64,000 nt of DNA from Rhodoferax sp. (GCF_028689295.1 NZ_JAQTWL010000001.1:248001-312000), one strand, 5' to 3'. Shown: positions 9,163 to 17,113, counted from the first letter of the stretch. The notes: generated by a model from the letters alone, not told the origin. Numbers and translations: made by a program.

Positions 9163-9193
9163 GTCGGATGTCCTGGGCCCCAGGACATCCGAC
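9163..9193. repeat. 31-bp near-perfect palindrome
   Basis: The 15-base arm GTCGGATGTCCTGGG (9163-9177) and its exact reverse complement (9179-9193) flank a single base. No T-run follows, so an intrinsic terminator is unlikely. It lies 44 bases upstream of the last gene of the accessory block, at the edge of that block. It could be an operator, a cruciform, or a relic of an insertion end. Confidence 0.7.
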
Positions 9194-9200
9194 GGGACAC

Positions 9201-9544
9201 ACCCGAATTTCACTTGCTGATGCCGAAGTCCCAACGAGTGGTAAGGCACATGCCGCCAGGGTTCGTAGTAAATTTCACAAAAAGTTGAAGTCATTTCCAT
9301 CCCTTTTAACCTTGTCGCCTATCCTGGTGAAATTTGGATAATGTCGAACTCACATCTTACGATGTTTCATCTGTTAGAACTATAGCTCAGTGGGCCACGC
9401 GCCTGAATGTCGGCTCCCGCTGCACACGAGTCGGCTTCTGGCTGGGCCTGATCTCCCGAACTGAACGATGGCTGTTGAGATTTCGGTTCGGTGAATGACT
9501 GTGGTGAAGCAGCAATGACGGGAGTGCTCAAGGCGCGTCTTGAT
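9201..9544. other. Intergenic stretch, nothing recognised
   Basis: About 340 bases between the accessory block and the NYN-domain gene. The sequence is more AT-rich than the core. I see no supported gene, RNA or terminator. A TAGCTCAGT string near 9383 resembles a tRNA D-arm but no cloverleaf can be built around it. Confidence 0.5.
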
Positions 9545-10321
9545 TCAGGCCGGCAAATAGCGCACTTGGTTCGGCTGCATCACCGGCGTCAGCTCAAACC
9601 GTCGCGAAAACTTCTTGAAGAGCTTGGTCGACGTGGCGTTTTTTCCAATCAGCTTGGCGCTGTGCAATTGTTTGACGACATCGCCCAGGGGCTGCATCTG
9701 ACCCAGGCGCAACGCGGGAGCCGCAGACAGAATTTGCTCCAGGGTGACGTCGGCCTTTGTCGTCTCGTCAGTAGCAGTCGGTGCTTTTTTCTTCACCGCA
9801 ACTTTTTTTGCAGGTACTGCGTCAAGTGCGCTTTTTGCAGCGACTTTCTTTGCGGGCGCTTTTGCTGACGGCGCGGTGGCCGACTTTTTCGCTTTTACCG
9901 CTGGCTGCGCCTTGCCCACAAAAAGCACAGAATCGTAGGCGTGCGCTGCCTCAGAGGCCATTTTGCTGGGCTCGGACACGCAGATCATGCGGATGCCGTG
10001 TTCCCTGAGCCTGACCACCAGCGGGACAAAATCGGCATCTCCTGAGCCAATTGCCATGGCGGTCGGCCTGGGTGTCTGGCAGGCCAGCGCCATGGCGTCG
10101 ACCGCAAGCGCAACGTCCGTGGTGTTTTTCGACAGCGACAGATTCACAAAGGGACGAATGGACCAGGCCAGCATGGTCTGAGCCAGCCCCTTGAGGTTTT
10201 CCGCACTACCGTAAGCCCTGCGCACCGCCATGCTTCCTTCGGCGGCTTCCAGGCTGCTGCACGCCTCCTCGATCCAGGCGGAAGACGAGAGGTTGTCGGC
10301 ATCGATGAGAAAAACGAGCAT
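9545..10321 (-). CDS. NYN-domain (LabA/DUF88-like) putative ribonuclease with C-terminal LOTUS-like region
   Basis: A 258-residue protein. The N-terminal half is a NYN/PIN-like nuclease domain: FLIDADN at residues 4-10, NTTDVALAVDAM near residue 66 and GSGDADFVPLV near residue 92 supply the acidic residues expected of the metal site. Residues of about 145-190 form a low-complexity Ala/Lys linker. The last 65 residues (QILSAAP to the C-terminus) resemble an OST-HTH/LOTUS domain, a common partner of bacterial NYN domains. The family is expected to act on RNA; the substrate is unknown. It starts at ATG 10321 and lies 8 bases downstream of a lipoprotein gene on the same strand. Confidence 0.85.
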   Translation of the reverse strand: MLVFLIDADNLSSSAWIEEACSSLEAAEGSMAVRRAYGSAENLKGLAQTMLAWSIRPFVNLSLSKNTTDVALAVDAMALACQTPRPTAMAIGSGDADFVPLVVRLREHGIRMICVSEPSKMASEAAHAYDSVLFVGKAQPAVKAKKSATAPSAKAPAKKVAAKSALDAVPAKKVAVKKKAPTATDETTKADVTLEQILSAAPALRLGQMQPLGDVVKQLHSAKLIGKNATSTKLFKKFSRRFELTPVMQPNQVRYLPA

Positions 10322-10329
10322 GGGATGAT

Positions 10330-10764
10330 TTACCTTAAAAGGTCAAAGCGCTCCGAGAACGCTGTCATGCGCGCGCGGTTCTTGCCAAAATCATAACGAC
10401 CTAACAGGGATTGCGAGCGGAAATCGATCCGGCCAGACTCGGCACCCAGCACAAAATCGACCTGGTCCCTGAAGCCCAGTGGCGTGGTGAAGATGACCTC
10501 CAGCCAGACCGGATCGCTGCGCACAATGGCCGCTTCAGGGTGGCTGGCCAGGGCGGCGCGCAGCAAGGCCATGCCCTGCGCGGTATTGCCGGCATAACGC
10601 AGCGCCGGCATGCCGCTGCCGCCCAGAGAATTCACGCAGTTGCTGCTGCGCGGGCAACTCAGGTCGGTGGGATGGACATTGGCCGCAAGCCTGATTTCCG
10701 GGCCGGCTTCCTGCGCCGCGCAACCGGCGAGCAGGAGCGCGATCAGCACGGTGGTTGTCTTCAT
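10330..10764 (-). CDS. DUF1499-family lipoprotein
   Basis: A 144-residue predicted lipoprotein. The signal peptide ends in the lipobox LLAGC near residue 14. The mature part follows the DUF1499 pattern: a CPRSSNCVNS segment, a short helix, then TTPLGFRDQVDFVLG and a RSQSLLGRYDFGKNRAR tail. Function is unknown for this family. The ATG (10764) overlaps the TGA of the upstream gene as ATGA, so translation is probably coupled. An ATG 24 bases further upstream would place the lipobox too deep. Confidence 0.8.
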   Translation of the reverse strand: MKTTTVLIALLLAGCAAQEAGPEIRLAANVHPTDLSCPRSSNCVNSLGGSGMPALRYAGNTAQGMALLRAALASHPEAAIVRSDPVWLEVIFTTPLGFRDQVDFVLGAESGRIDFRSQSLLGRYDFGKNRARMTAFSERFDLLR

Positions 10765-11153
10765 CAAGAGCTCGAACCGGCTTGGCATGGATAGGCGTGT
10801 GCCAGCGCGTTGGTCATGACCAGGGCCACCGGCATGTCGGCCTCGTAGATGCCCGCGCTACGCCGGCGCTCGGCGTCATACAAGTGCCGGGCCATGTGCG
10901 GCTCCAGGCGGCGACCTTTGAGGCAGATGACGGCTTTGGCGCCGTTGCGCACAGCCTGCAGGTGCGCCTCCAGCGCGCCTTCCATCACGCCGACCAGATA
11001 GTAGTTGGTGTAGTTTTCGCCCTGCTGGTCGGTCATACCCAGCGCCTGCAATTCGCGCAGGCTCATGGCGCTGGCCTGACTGGCCAACAAGGCGCCTGCC
11101 AGTGCAAGCGCTGCAGTTCGTGCAAAGATGCTCGGGGCGGATGTGGTTTTCAT
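10764..11153 (-). CDS. Secreted hypothetical protein, Rap1a/Tai-like
   Basis: A 129-residue protein with a Sec signal peptide (residues 1-29, cleavage likely after ASQASA). The mature part has YYLVGVMEGALEAH, a single VICLKG cysteine and a C-terminal ALAHAYPC. This layout resembles the Rap1a/Tai immunity-protein fold, in which a helical domain is closed by a disulphide between such cysteines. The match is by pattern only. Both gene ends overlap neighbours as ATGA, so this is the middle gene of a coupled three-gene operon. Confidence 0.7.
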   Translation of the reverse strand: MKTTSAPSIFARTAALALAGALLASQASAMSLRELQALGMTDQQGENYTNYYLVGVMEGALEAHLQAVRNGAKAVICLKGRRLEPHMARHLYDAERRRSAGIYEADMPVALVMTNALAHAYPCQAGSSS

Positions 11154-11521
11154 GGGTAACGTTTACGCAGGCTGCGCGAATTCAGCATCAAGCCGGCCAG
11201 CAGGGTGACCAAGGCGACGGTGCCCAGAATGAGGGTGGCCGTGGTCCATGGCCGGCCGACTTGTTGCCTCATCTGGACCAGCAGCACCACGGCCAGAATC
11301 CAATTCAACGTGGCGCCGTAGGCGGCCAGTTGCAGCAGCATCAGGCTCCACCGCCTTCTGTACAAAAACAGCAGCGGTGTTGCCAGGCTAAAAGCCATCA
11401 GGCCATAGCTTTCCGTCCTTAAAAAATGGGCAGCCGTGAGCGCGGTGGCGATAAGGAAAAGAACAATTCGCAAAGCCATCAAAGTCATCCGGAAATCAAG
11501 CAATGGCTTCCATTTTTGCAT
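11150..11521 (-). CDS. Small integral membrane protein, unknown
   Basis: About 123 residues if it starts at the ATG complementary to 11519-11521; an ATG at 11488 is also possible. Four hydrophobic stretches (ALRIVLFLIATAL, LMAFSLATPLLFLY, LQLAAYGATLNWILAVVLL, TATLILGTVALVTLLAGLML) suggest a four-helix inner-membrane protein with a basic C-terminus (SRSLRKRY). No family recognised. Its stop overlaps the next start (ATGA). A longer open frame upstream of 11521 looks unconserved and runs towards the divergent glycine-zipper gene. Confidence 0.6.
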   Translation of the reverse strand: MQKWKPLLDFRMTLMALRIVLFLIATALTAAHFLRTESYGLMAFSLATPLLFLYRRRWSLMLLQLAAYGATLNWILAVVLLVQMRQQVGRPWTTATLILGTVALVTLLAGLMLNSRSLRKRYP

Positions 11522-11605
11522 TGTTTCAACTATTTCGCTTCTGTTCAGCCTGGGTTCATGCAGGCACGCGCAAACTGCATGCCATATCAACCCAAGGAGC
11601 TTTCC

Positions 11606-12166
11606 ATGAAACGTATCGTCATCACCAGTTTGTTCGCCGCCGCCTTGTTCGGCGCCCAGGCCGCCACGTTCACCGACCACGCGTTGGTTCGCAGCGCCGA
11701 GCCACAGTATGAAAACATCAACGTGCCGCGCAACGAATGCAGTAGCCACTGGGTCAACGAAGGCCCCGACCGCGTGACTTCAGCACCTCAAAATACTCAG
11801 TCCCGCCAGTATGGCGGCGCCATTGTGGGCGGCCTGGCGGGTGGCGTTCTGGGACACCAGGTGGGTGGCGGCAGAGGTAAGGACGCAGCCACCGTCGTGG
11901 GTGCGGTGCTGGGCGCCATCGCCGGCGATCACCTTGAAAACCGCAATGCACCCGCCCAATACAACTATGGTCAGCATGACAACGGGCGTTACGAAACAGC
12001 GCAACGGGAAGTCCAGCGTTGCCGCACCGTGTATGAGGTGCAAAGTCGCATCTCCGGCTACCGCGTGATCTATGACTACCGTGGTCAGCAGTACACCACG
12101 CTCACGCGCAACAACCCTGGCAACCGCCTGCCGGTGCGTGTCAGCGTGGACCCGATTGAACAATAA
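11606..12166 (+). CDS. Glycine-zipper 2TM-domain outer-membrane-type protein
   Basis: A 186-residue exported protein with a signal peptide of about 19 residues (ends GAQAA). A glycine zipper follows at residues 75-110, with GGAIVGGLAGGVLGHQVGGG and AATVVGAVLGAIAGDH. The C-terminal part has conserved CRTVYEVQSRISGYRVIYDYRG. This is the SlyB/Rick_17kDa-like surface family, thought to sit in or at the outer membrane, with no firm function. The ATG at 11606 has an AAGGAG site at 11594-11599; a longer open frame starting at 11426 overlaps the divergent gene and is not favoured. Confidence 0.85.
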   Translation: MKRIVITSLFAAALFGAQAATFTDHALVRSAEPQYENINVPRNECSSHWVNEGPDRVTSAPQNTQSRQYGGAIVGGLAGGVLGHQVGGGRGKDAATVVGAVLGAIAGDHLENRNAPAQYNYGQHDNGRYETAQREVQRCRTVYEVQSRISGYRVIYDYRGQQYTTLTRNNPGNRLPVRVSVDPIEQ

Positions 12167-12226
12167 TCAGCTGGCCATGGACGGTAGTACCATTGCAGTC
12201 ACTGCCGCCCAAGACGACCCCAAGCC

Positions 12227-12463
12227 ATGAAGTTTTTGACTACCTTGATCACTGTCCTGATGCTCTCGCTGTCGCCGCCGGCCCAGGCCGATGTCAACCG
12301 CGATGCCGCCGCCGCCATGGTGCAGAAAGCCACCGGCGGGCGCGTGCTGGCGGTGGAGCAGGCCGAGCAGGGCGGTCGCCCGGTCTGGCGGGTCAAGGTG
12401 CTCACGCCGCAGGGGGAAGTTGTTGTGGTGCTGATCGACGCCGCCAGCGGGCGCAGGCTTTAG
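12227..12463 (+). CDS. PepSY-domain periplasmic peptide
   Basis: A 78-residue exported protein: signal peptide up to about residue 22 (PPAQA), then a single PepSY-type unit with DAAAAMVQKATGGRVLAVEQ and WRVKVLTPQGEVVVVLIDAASGR. PepSY proteins often sit next to two-component systems. Here the response-regulator gene starts 5 bases after the stop, so this peptide probably belongs to the operon and may modulate the sensor. Confidence 0.82.
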   Translation: MKFLTTLITVLMLSLSPPAQADVNRDAAAAMVQKATGGRVLAVEQAEQGGRPVWRVKVLTPQGEVVVVLIDAASGRRL

Positions 12464-12467
12464 CGGT

Positions 12468-13139
12468 ATGCGCCTGCTGCTGGTTGAAGACGATGCGGTG
12501 TTGCGGCTGGGCCTGAAGCGCCAGCTCGAAGCCGAGGGTTACCGTGTCGATATGGCCGCCGACGGCGCCGATGGCTTGTTTCAGGCCCGCGAGTACCCAC
12601 TGGACCTGGCAATAGTCGATTTGGGGCTGCCCAAGCTGAACGGACTGACGCTGGTGCAGACCCTGCGCGCCGAGGGCCGCACCCTGCCGATCCTGATTCT
12701 GACCGCGCGCGGCAGCTGGCAGGACAAGGTGCTGGGGCTGGAGGCGGGCGCCGACGACTATCTGGTCAAACCATTCGAGTACCCCGAGCTGGCGGCGCGC
12801 GTCAAGGCGCTGTTGCGGCGTGCCATCCAGGCGACCTCGGAGGTGCTTACGCTGGGTGCCCTGAGCATCGACTTTTCTGCCCAGAGCGCCCGGCTCAATG
12901 GCGCGGCGCTCGACCTGACCACGTTCGAGTACCGGCTGCTGGAATACCTGGTGCGCGAGCGCGCAAGGGTGGTGAGCAAGCAGGAACTGTCGGACTACCT
13001 GTACCCGCACGACGAAGACCGTGACAGCAATGTGTTGGAGGTGCTGATTGGCCGTTTGCGGCGCAAGCTCGATCCGGATGGCCTGCTGGCCCCCATTGAA
13101 ACGCTGCGCGGTCGCGGCTACCGCTTCGTGTTGCAGTGA
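12468..13139 (+). CDS. Two-component response regulator, OmpR/PhoP (QseB-like) family
   Basis: A 223-residue transcription regulator. The receiver domain has the acidic pair Glu7-Asp8-Asp9, phosphoacceptor Asp51 (in AIVDLGLPK) and conserved Lys near residue 101 (LVKPFEYPEL). The winged-helix DNA-binding domain (residues 125-220) carries TTFEYRLLEYLVRERARVVSKQ and the wing RGRGYRFVL. It lies between the PepSY peptide and its cognate kinase, whose GTG start overlaps its stop by 4 bases. The target genes are not evident. Confidence 0.92.
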   Translation: MRLLLVEDDAVLRLGLKRQLEAEGYRVDMAADGADGLFQAREYPLDLAIVDLGLPKLNGLTLVQTLRAEGRTLPILILTARGSWQDKVLGLEAGADDYLVKPFEYPELAARVKALLRRAIQATSEVLTLGALSIDFSAQSARLNGAALDLTTFEYRLLEYLVRERARVVSKQELSDYLYPHDEDRDSNVLEVLIGRLRRKLDPDGLLAPIETLRGRGYRFVLQ

Positions 13140-14473
13140 AGCCACCACTGTCCATTCGTGCGCGCTTGGTCTGGGCTGCTTTTGCCGTGTTGCTGGTCTT
13201 TTTGGCCGGCGCCGGTTGGGCCGTGCAGCAGGCTTACACGGACAGCGTGCGCAGCCAGCGCTTTGCCCGCCTGCAAACCACCATTTACCTGTTGATGGCC
13301 GGCGCCGAACTCAACGCTCGGGGCACGCTGGTCATGCCCGCCGCGCTGGCCGAACCCCGGCTGTCCTTGCCCGACTCGGGGCTGTACGCCAACATTGCCA
13401 ATCCGGAAAAAAATGAAGAATGGCAGTCGTCGTCCACGCTCGGCCTCGATCTCCCTTTTGTGCGCCAGTTGGCACCCGGTCAGTGGCGCTTTGAAACCGT
13501 CAGCGCAGAAAAAACAGGTCGGGCGTTTCTGGCTGCGAGCTATGCGGTCAAGTGGTCGGTGAACGACCGGGCGGCTCCGCTGGTTTTTTCGGTGCTCGAA
13601 GACATGGCCGCGTTCGACAAGGAGTTGCAAGCCTTCGAGCGCACGCTGTGGCGCTGGCTGGGTGGCGCCGGGCTGTTGTTGTTGATCACGCAAACTTTGC
13701 TGCTGCGCTGGGGGCTGGCGCCGCTGGGGCGCGTGGCGCGGGAAATCCAGCGCATTGAAAAAGGTGAGCAGGCCAGGGTGGAAGGCAGTTATCCGCGCGA
13801 GCTCGCCGGGCTCACGCACAACCTCAATGGTTTGATGGACCAGGAGCGGGCCCGGCAAACGCGCTACAAAGACGCGCTGGACGATCTGGCCCACAGCCTC
13901 AAGACGCCGCTGGCGGCCTTGCGTGCCTCACTGGATGCGCCCGGCGAACTCGCCGCCATGGTGGCGCAACAAGTGGCCCGCATGGACGACATCGTGGTGC
14001 ACCAGTTGGGTCGGGCCGGCGCCAGCGGCGCTGCGCGTTTTGCGCCGCAGCTGGCGCTGGCGCCCGTCCTGAACCGCATACGCGACACACTGGCCAAGGT
14101 CTATCTGGACAAACACCTGGTATTTGCGCTGGACTGCCCGGCTGACTTGAGCTGGCGTATCGACGAAGGCGACGCCTTCGAGATGCTGGGCAACGTGCTC
14201 GACAACGCGGCCAAGTGGGCGCGGCACACGGTGTCAGCGCGGCTCTGGGTGGACGGTAAGCGCTTGTGTATCCGCGTTTGTGATGACGGCCCGGGTTTTG
14301 CCGACCCGCAGGCGGTATTGGCCAGGCGCGTGCGGCTCGACGAGCAGGTGCCAGGTCATGGTATCGGTCTGGCCGTGGTCAAAGACCTGGTGGCCAGCCA
14401 TCAGGGCGAGTTGACTGTTTGCCGGGCTGATCTGGGCGGCGCGCAAATCGACATTGCTTTGCATGCGGCGTAA
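13136..14473 (+). CDS. Sensor histidine kinase
   Basis: A 445-residue inner-membrane kinase. The first helix lies at residues 11-31, the second near residues 175-195. Between them is a periplasmic sensor region of about 140 residues. A HAMP-like linker (RVAREIQRIEKGE) precedes the phosphoacceptor box LAHSLKTPLAAL with His253. The ATPase domain has N (NVLDNAAKWA), G1 (DDGPGF) and G2 (GHGIGLAVVKDL) boxes. The start is the GTG at 13136, overlapping the regulator stop. It resembles PhoQ/QseC-type sensors with the preceding regulator; the ligand is unknown. Confidence 0.9.
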   Translation: MKPPLSIRARLVWAAFAVLLVFLAGAGWAVQQAYTDSVRSQRFARLQTTIYLLMAGAELNARGTLVMPAALAEPRLSLPDSGLYANIANPEKNEEWQSSSTLGLDLPFVRQLAPGQWRFETVSAEKTGRAFLAASYAVKWSVNDRAAPLVFSVLEDMAAFDKELQAFERTLWRWLGGAGLLLLITQTLLLRWGLAPLGRVAREIQRIEKGEQARVEGSYPRELAGLTHNLNGLMDQERARQTRYKDALDDLAHSLKTPLAALRASLDAPGELAAMVAQQVARMDDIVVHQLGRAGASGAARFAPQLALAPVLNRIRDTLAKVYLDKHLVFALDCPADLSWRIDEGDAFEMLGNVLDNAAKWARHTVSARLWVDGKRLCIRVCDDGPGFADPQAVLARRVRLDEQVPGHGIGLAVVKDLVASHQGELTVCRADLGGAQIDIALHAA

Positions 14474-14499
14474 TCCAAACTCTTTTCATGAATAACCCT

Positions 14500-14570
14500 G
14501 TCATTGCGAACGCAGTGAAGCAATCCATGGCCCCGACTGCATGGATTGCCGCGCTTCGCTCGCAGTGACG
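14500..14570. repeat. Intergenic hairpin repeat (CATTGCGAG type), loop at the CCATG end
   Basis: The arm from GTCATTGCGAACGCAGTGAA to AATCCATG is followed, after about 10 bases, by its inverted copy CATGGATTGCCGCGCTTCGCTCGCAGTGAC. The same element recurs at 45891-45966 with the arms in the opposite order. It lies between convergent genes, where it may act as a transcript end or be a non-autonomous repeat. Confidence 0.75.
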
Positions 14571-14580
14571 AAAAGAGGCG

Positions 14581-14826
14581 TCATTGACCTTCGACCCCAG
14601 GGCGCTGCTGTTGCATTGCTGCATCGATCGACTGCTTGACCTGCTGGCCAAGTTGTTCGCTTTGCTGCCGGGGTGTCGCACCAGGTGTCGTTTGTGGGAC
14701 GGCCACCTGCAGCCCGTCCTGGGGCTGGGCTTTGATGCCGGAAACATCAGTGAGCTGTTTCTTGGCAAGAAAGCCCACCAGGGCCACCACCACCAGAAGA
14801 CCCAGGATGCTGAAAATTGCGCGCAT
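14581..14826 (-). CDS. Small membrane protein, unknown
   Basis: An 81-residue protein with one N-terminal transmembrane helix (ILGLLVVVALVGFLA, residues 7-21) and a polar, Gln- and Pro-rich tail (residues 22-81). This is typical of small membrane-anchored periplasmic proteins. No family recognised. It starts at ATG 14826, divergent from the ChaN-like gene and convergent with the sensor kinase. It is shorter than any enzyme domain; coding is supported by the signal-anchor and sensible composition. Confidence 0.6.
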   Translation of the reverse strand: MRAIFSILGLLVVVALVGFLAKKQLTDVSGIKAQPQDGLQVAVPQTTPGATPRQQSEQLGQQVKQSIDAAMQQQRPGVEGQ

Positions 14827-14926
14827 AGGCTTGTCTCATAAAAAAGTTGCAGGATGGAACTTTAACTGCAGTGCCGTTTCCTATCTTCGGTATCCTGCTT
14901 CGGCCATCACATTCAAGGCTCACCCC

Positions 14927-16210
14927 ATGACAATGAATTTACGATCTCTGTCCGCCCTGGCCGCACTGGTTATGGGTGCCGCGCTCTTGGGCGGCTGCAC
15001 CACCGCAAAAGTTCCTGCGGATGGCAACGGCCTGACGCCTTACCGGCTCAGCAAAAGCCTGAAGGCAGGCGACATCATCCACTTGCCGACCGGCACCACC
15101 ATGGACTTCGAGCAGGCCATCGGCATGATCGCCGCAGCCCGGGTCATCTACATCGGCGAGATGCACACCAACCTGCAGGCGCATGAGGCGCAGCGGCGCG
15201 TCATCGAGGCGCTGGAGCAGCGTTTTCCGGGCCAGATCGCCATCGGCATGGAGATGTTTCGGGAGCCGCAGCAGAGCGCGCTCGACCGCTGGGCGCGCGG
15301 CGAACTCGACGAACTGCAATTTCTCAAGGTGTCGAAGTGGTACGACAACTGGGGCTCTGACTTCGGCCACTACCGCGGCATTTTGAACTTTGCCCGCGAA
15401 CACCGCCAAGACGTGCTGGCGCTCAACCCCTCCAAGGAAATCCAGCAGCAGTTTGCCCAGGCCGGTGCCGGGCCGCTGCCGTCTGAACTCGCCGCCAGGG
15501 TGCCGCAGACCGACTTCTCCGATCCCTTTCAGCGTGCCTTGCTCGAAGCTGTTTTCAAGGGTCATTCGGTGGGCGGCAAACCCTCTGCCCTGAGCGCCGA
15601 GGCCACAGCCAAAATGTTCGACCGCTTCTACCGCACCCAGATCCTCTGGGAGGAGTCGATGGCCAGCCGCATTGTTGACTACCTGAACAGCCCCGCTGGC
15701 GCCGGCAAAAAGATGGTGGTCATCGCCGGCTCTTTTCACGTCCGCCATGCGCTCGGCGTGCCGCGCAAGGTCTTGCGCCGCGCCGCCTGGCCCTACGTGA
15801 TCGTGCTGCCCACGGAAATTTCGATCCCCGAGGAGCACAAGGAGGAACTGATGATGGACGTCGATACGCCTGAAATCCCGCTCATTGCCGGGGACTTCGC
15901 CTGGCTGATTCCCTACGAGAACATCAAGACCCAGAAGGCGCAATTGGGTGTGCTGATGCGGCTGGATTCAGGCACCGTGGTCATCGACAAGGTGGTGCCG
16001 GGCTCACCCGCAGCGCAGGTCGGCCTCATGCCCGGCGATATCTTCGTTTCGCTCGATAACTTTCCCGTGACTGAACAGGGCGATGTGAGCATCGTGATCG
16101 GCGGCAAGAGGCCGGGCGACGGGGTCACGGCGAAAGTGCACCGCGCCGGCCGGGAGATGGTCTTTGAGCCGCGGCTTGGCGCCCCGACAGCGCACCCGGT
16201 CAAGCCCTAG
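14927..16210 (+). CDS. ChaN-family lipoprotein with C-terminal PDZ domain
   Basis: A 427-residue predicted outer-membrane lipoprotein. The lipobox is LLGGC near residue 22. The ChaN/haem-binding-uptake domain (Tiki/EreA-like fold) spans about residues 55-300, with IYIGEMHTNLQAHEAQRRV, IAIGMEMF and VVIAGSFHVRHALGVP. Residues of about 340-410 form a PDZ domain (LDSGTVVIDKVVPGSPAAQVGLMPGDIFVSLD). ChaN of Campylobacter binds haem. The PDZ fusion is common in proteobacterial homologues and suggests peptide or partner binding. I took ATG 14927 because it gives a good signal peptide; a longer open frame upstream does not. Confidence 0.85.
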   Translation: MTMNLRSLSALAALVMGAALLGGCTTAKVPADGNGLTPYRLSKSLKAGDIIHLPTGTTMDFEQAIGMIAAARVIYIGEMHTNLQAHEAQRRVIEALEQRFPGQIAIGMEMFREPQQSALDRWARGELDELQFLKVSKWYDNWGSDFGHYRGILNFAREHRQDVLALNPSKEIQQQFAQAGAGPLPSELAARVPQTDFSDPFQRALLEAVFKGHSVGGKPSALSAEATAKMFDRFYRTQILWEESMASRIVDYLNSPAGAGKKMVVIAGSFHVRHALGVPRKVLRRAAWPYVIVLPTEISIPEEHKEELMMDVDTPEIPLIAGDFAWLIPYENIKTQKAQLGVLMRLDSGTVVIDKVVPGSPAAQVGLMPGDIFVSLDNFPVTEQGDVSIVIGGKRPGDGVTAKVHRAGREMVFEPRLGAPTAHPVKP

Positions 16211-16248
16211 TCGTCCCGTCAATCCCTGGTTGAGTGCCGCTCAGGCGC

Positions 16249-16860
16249 TCAACGGCGCACCAGACGCACCGCAAGTTCGTGTGACAGGTTGGGATGTGTC
16301 ACCTTGGCGTAGGGCGGCTTGGGCCAGACCCAGGCCTTCTTGGTGAACAAGGCGCGCATGGCATTGATGTCGCAGTGGTAGGGCGGGCCGTGGATGACAC
16401 CCTGCTCGCTGGCGGCCGGGCGCAGCATCTGCATGTAAAGCACCCACAGGCTGCCCTCGGGATTGAGCCACCGGTGCAGTTGCTGCGCGTAGTCCAGCCA
16501 GTGCTCTGGGTGAATGGCGCACAGACAGGTTTGCTCGTAAATGGCGTCGAAGGTGTGCTGCGGCTGGTAGCTCAGCACATCGGCCTGAACCACGTCCGCG
16601 ACGAGTCCCTGCGCCTGCAGCAGCGCGCGCGTTTTGGCCACTGCGGCGGCGGTGTAGTCGATGCCGGTGACGTCGAAGCCGCGCCGGGCCAGTTCCGCCA
16701 CTTCCCAGCCCGTGCCGCAACCTGGCACCGCGATGCGGCAGGGCAGCAATTCACCGCTGTCGAGCCAGGCCAGCAACTGCGGGCTGGGGCTGCCCCGGTC
16801 CCAGCCGGTTTCATTGTTGTCAAAACGCTGCTGCCAAAAATCGTTGGTCGGGCCTGCCAT
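16249..16860 (-). CDS. SAM-dependent methyltransferase, TPMT family
   Basis: A 203-residue methyltransferase of the thiopurine S-methyltransferase fold. It starts with DFWQQRFDNNETGWDRG, the hallmark of the TPMT-like family. The SAM motif VPGCGTGWEVAELARRGFDVTGID is at about residues 44-67, and FDAIYEQTCLCAIHP follows near residue 105. In bacteria such enzymes methylate thiols, selenium or tellurium compounds or chloride; the substrate cannot be told here. Upstream (plus strand) is the TPP riboswitch of the divergent receptor gene. Confidence 0.85.
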   Translation of the reverse strand: MAGPTNDFWQQRFDNNETGWDRGSPSPQLLAWLDSGELLPCRIAVPGCGTGWEVAELARRGFDVTGIDYTAAAVAKTRALLQAQGLVADVVQADVLSYQPQHTFDAIYEQTCLCAIHPEHWLDYAQQLHRWLNPEGSLWVLYMQMLRPAASEQGVIHGPPYHCDINAMRALFTKKAWVWPKPPYAKVTHPNLSHELAVRLVRR

Positions 16861-16959
16861 CGGAGTTGCTTTCTGAGGGGTGAAAAGTCAGAGTATGTCC
16901 CAAGCCATGGCGGTCGTTTACAATTTGTTCATCAGGCCGGTGCAAACCAGTCCTGTACA

Positions 16960-17043
16960 CGCTAGGGGTGCTGGTTTTCGCAAGAGGATCGGCTGAGATA
17001 ACACCCTGGAACTTGATCAAGGTAATACTTGCGCAGGGAAGCG
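16960..17043 (+). ncRNA. TPP riboswitch (THI element)
   Basis: The core THI-box elements occur in order: GGGGTG at 16965-16970, a variable P3 arm, CTGAGATAACACCC at 16993-17006, TGATCAAGGTAATACTTGCGCAGGGAAG at about 17014-17041. The GGGTG and CACCC segments form the P2-type pairing, and the final GCGCAGGGAAGC is nearly invariant in thiamin-pyrophosphate riboswitches. It ends about 70 bases before the ATG of a TonB-dependent receptor gene. When TPP binds, expression of the downstream gene normally falls. Confidence 0.93.
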
Positions 17044-17113
17044 TCGCTGAACTCAGCCTGACATTCTGTTCGGGCCGAACGTGCACTACCCTGCCGTCGA
17101 TAAAGGAAATTCG

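Noticed and set aside
9163-9193. Palindrome considered as a further attC site
   Set aside because: It lacks GTTRRRY/RYYYAAC boxes and inner-box asymmetry; it is a simple symmetric palindrome.
9376-9450. Possible tRNA suggested by a TAGCTCAGT string
   Set aside because: No acceptor or T-arm pairing could be built, and the T-loop consensus is missing.
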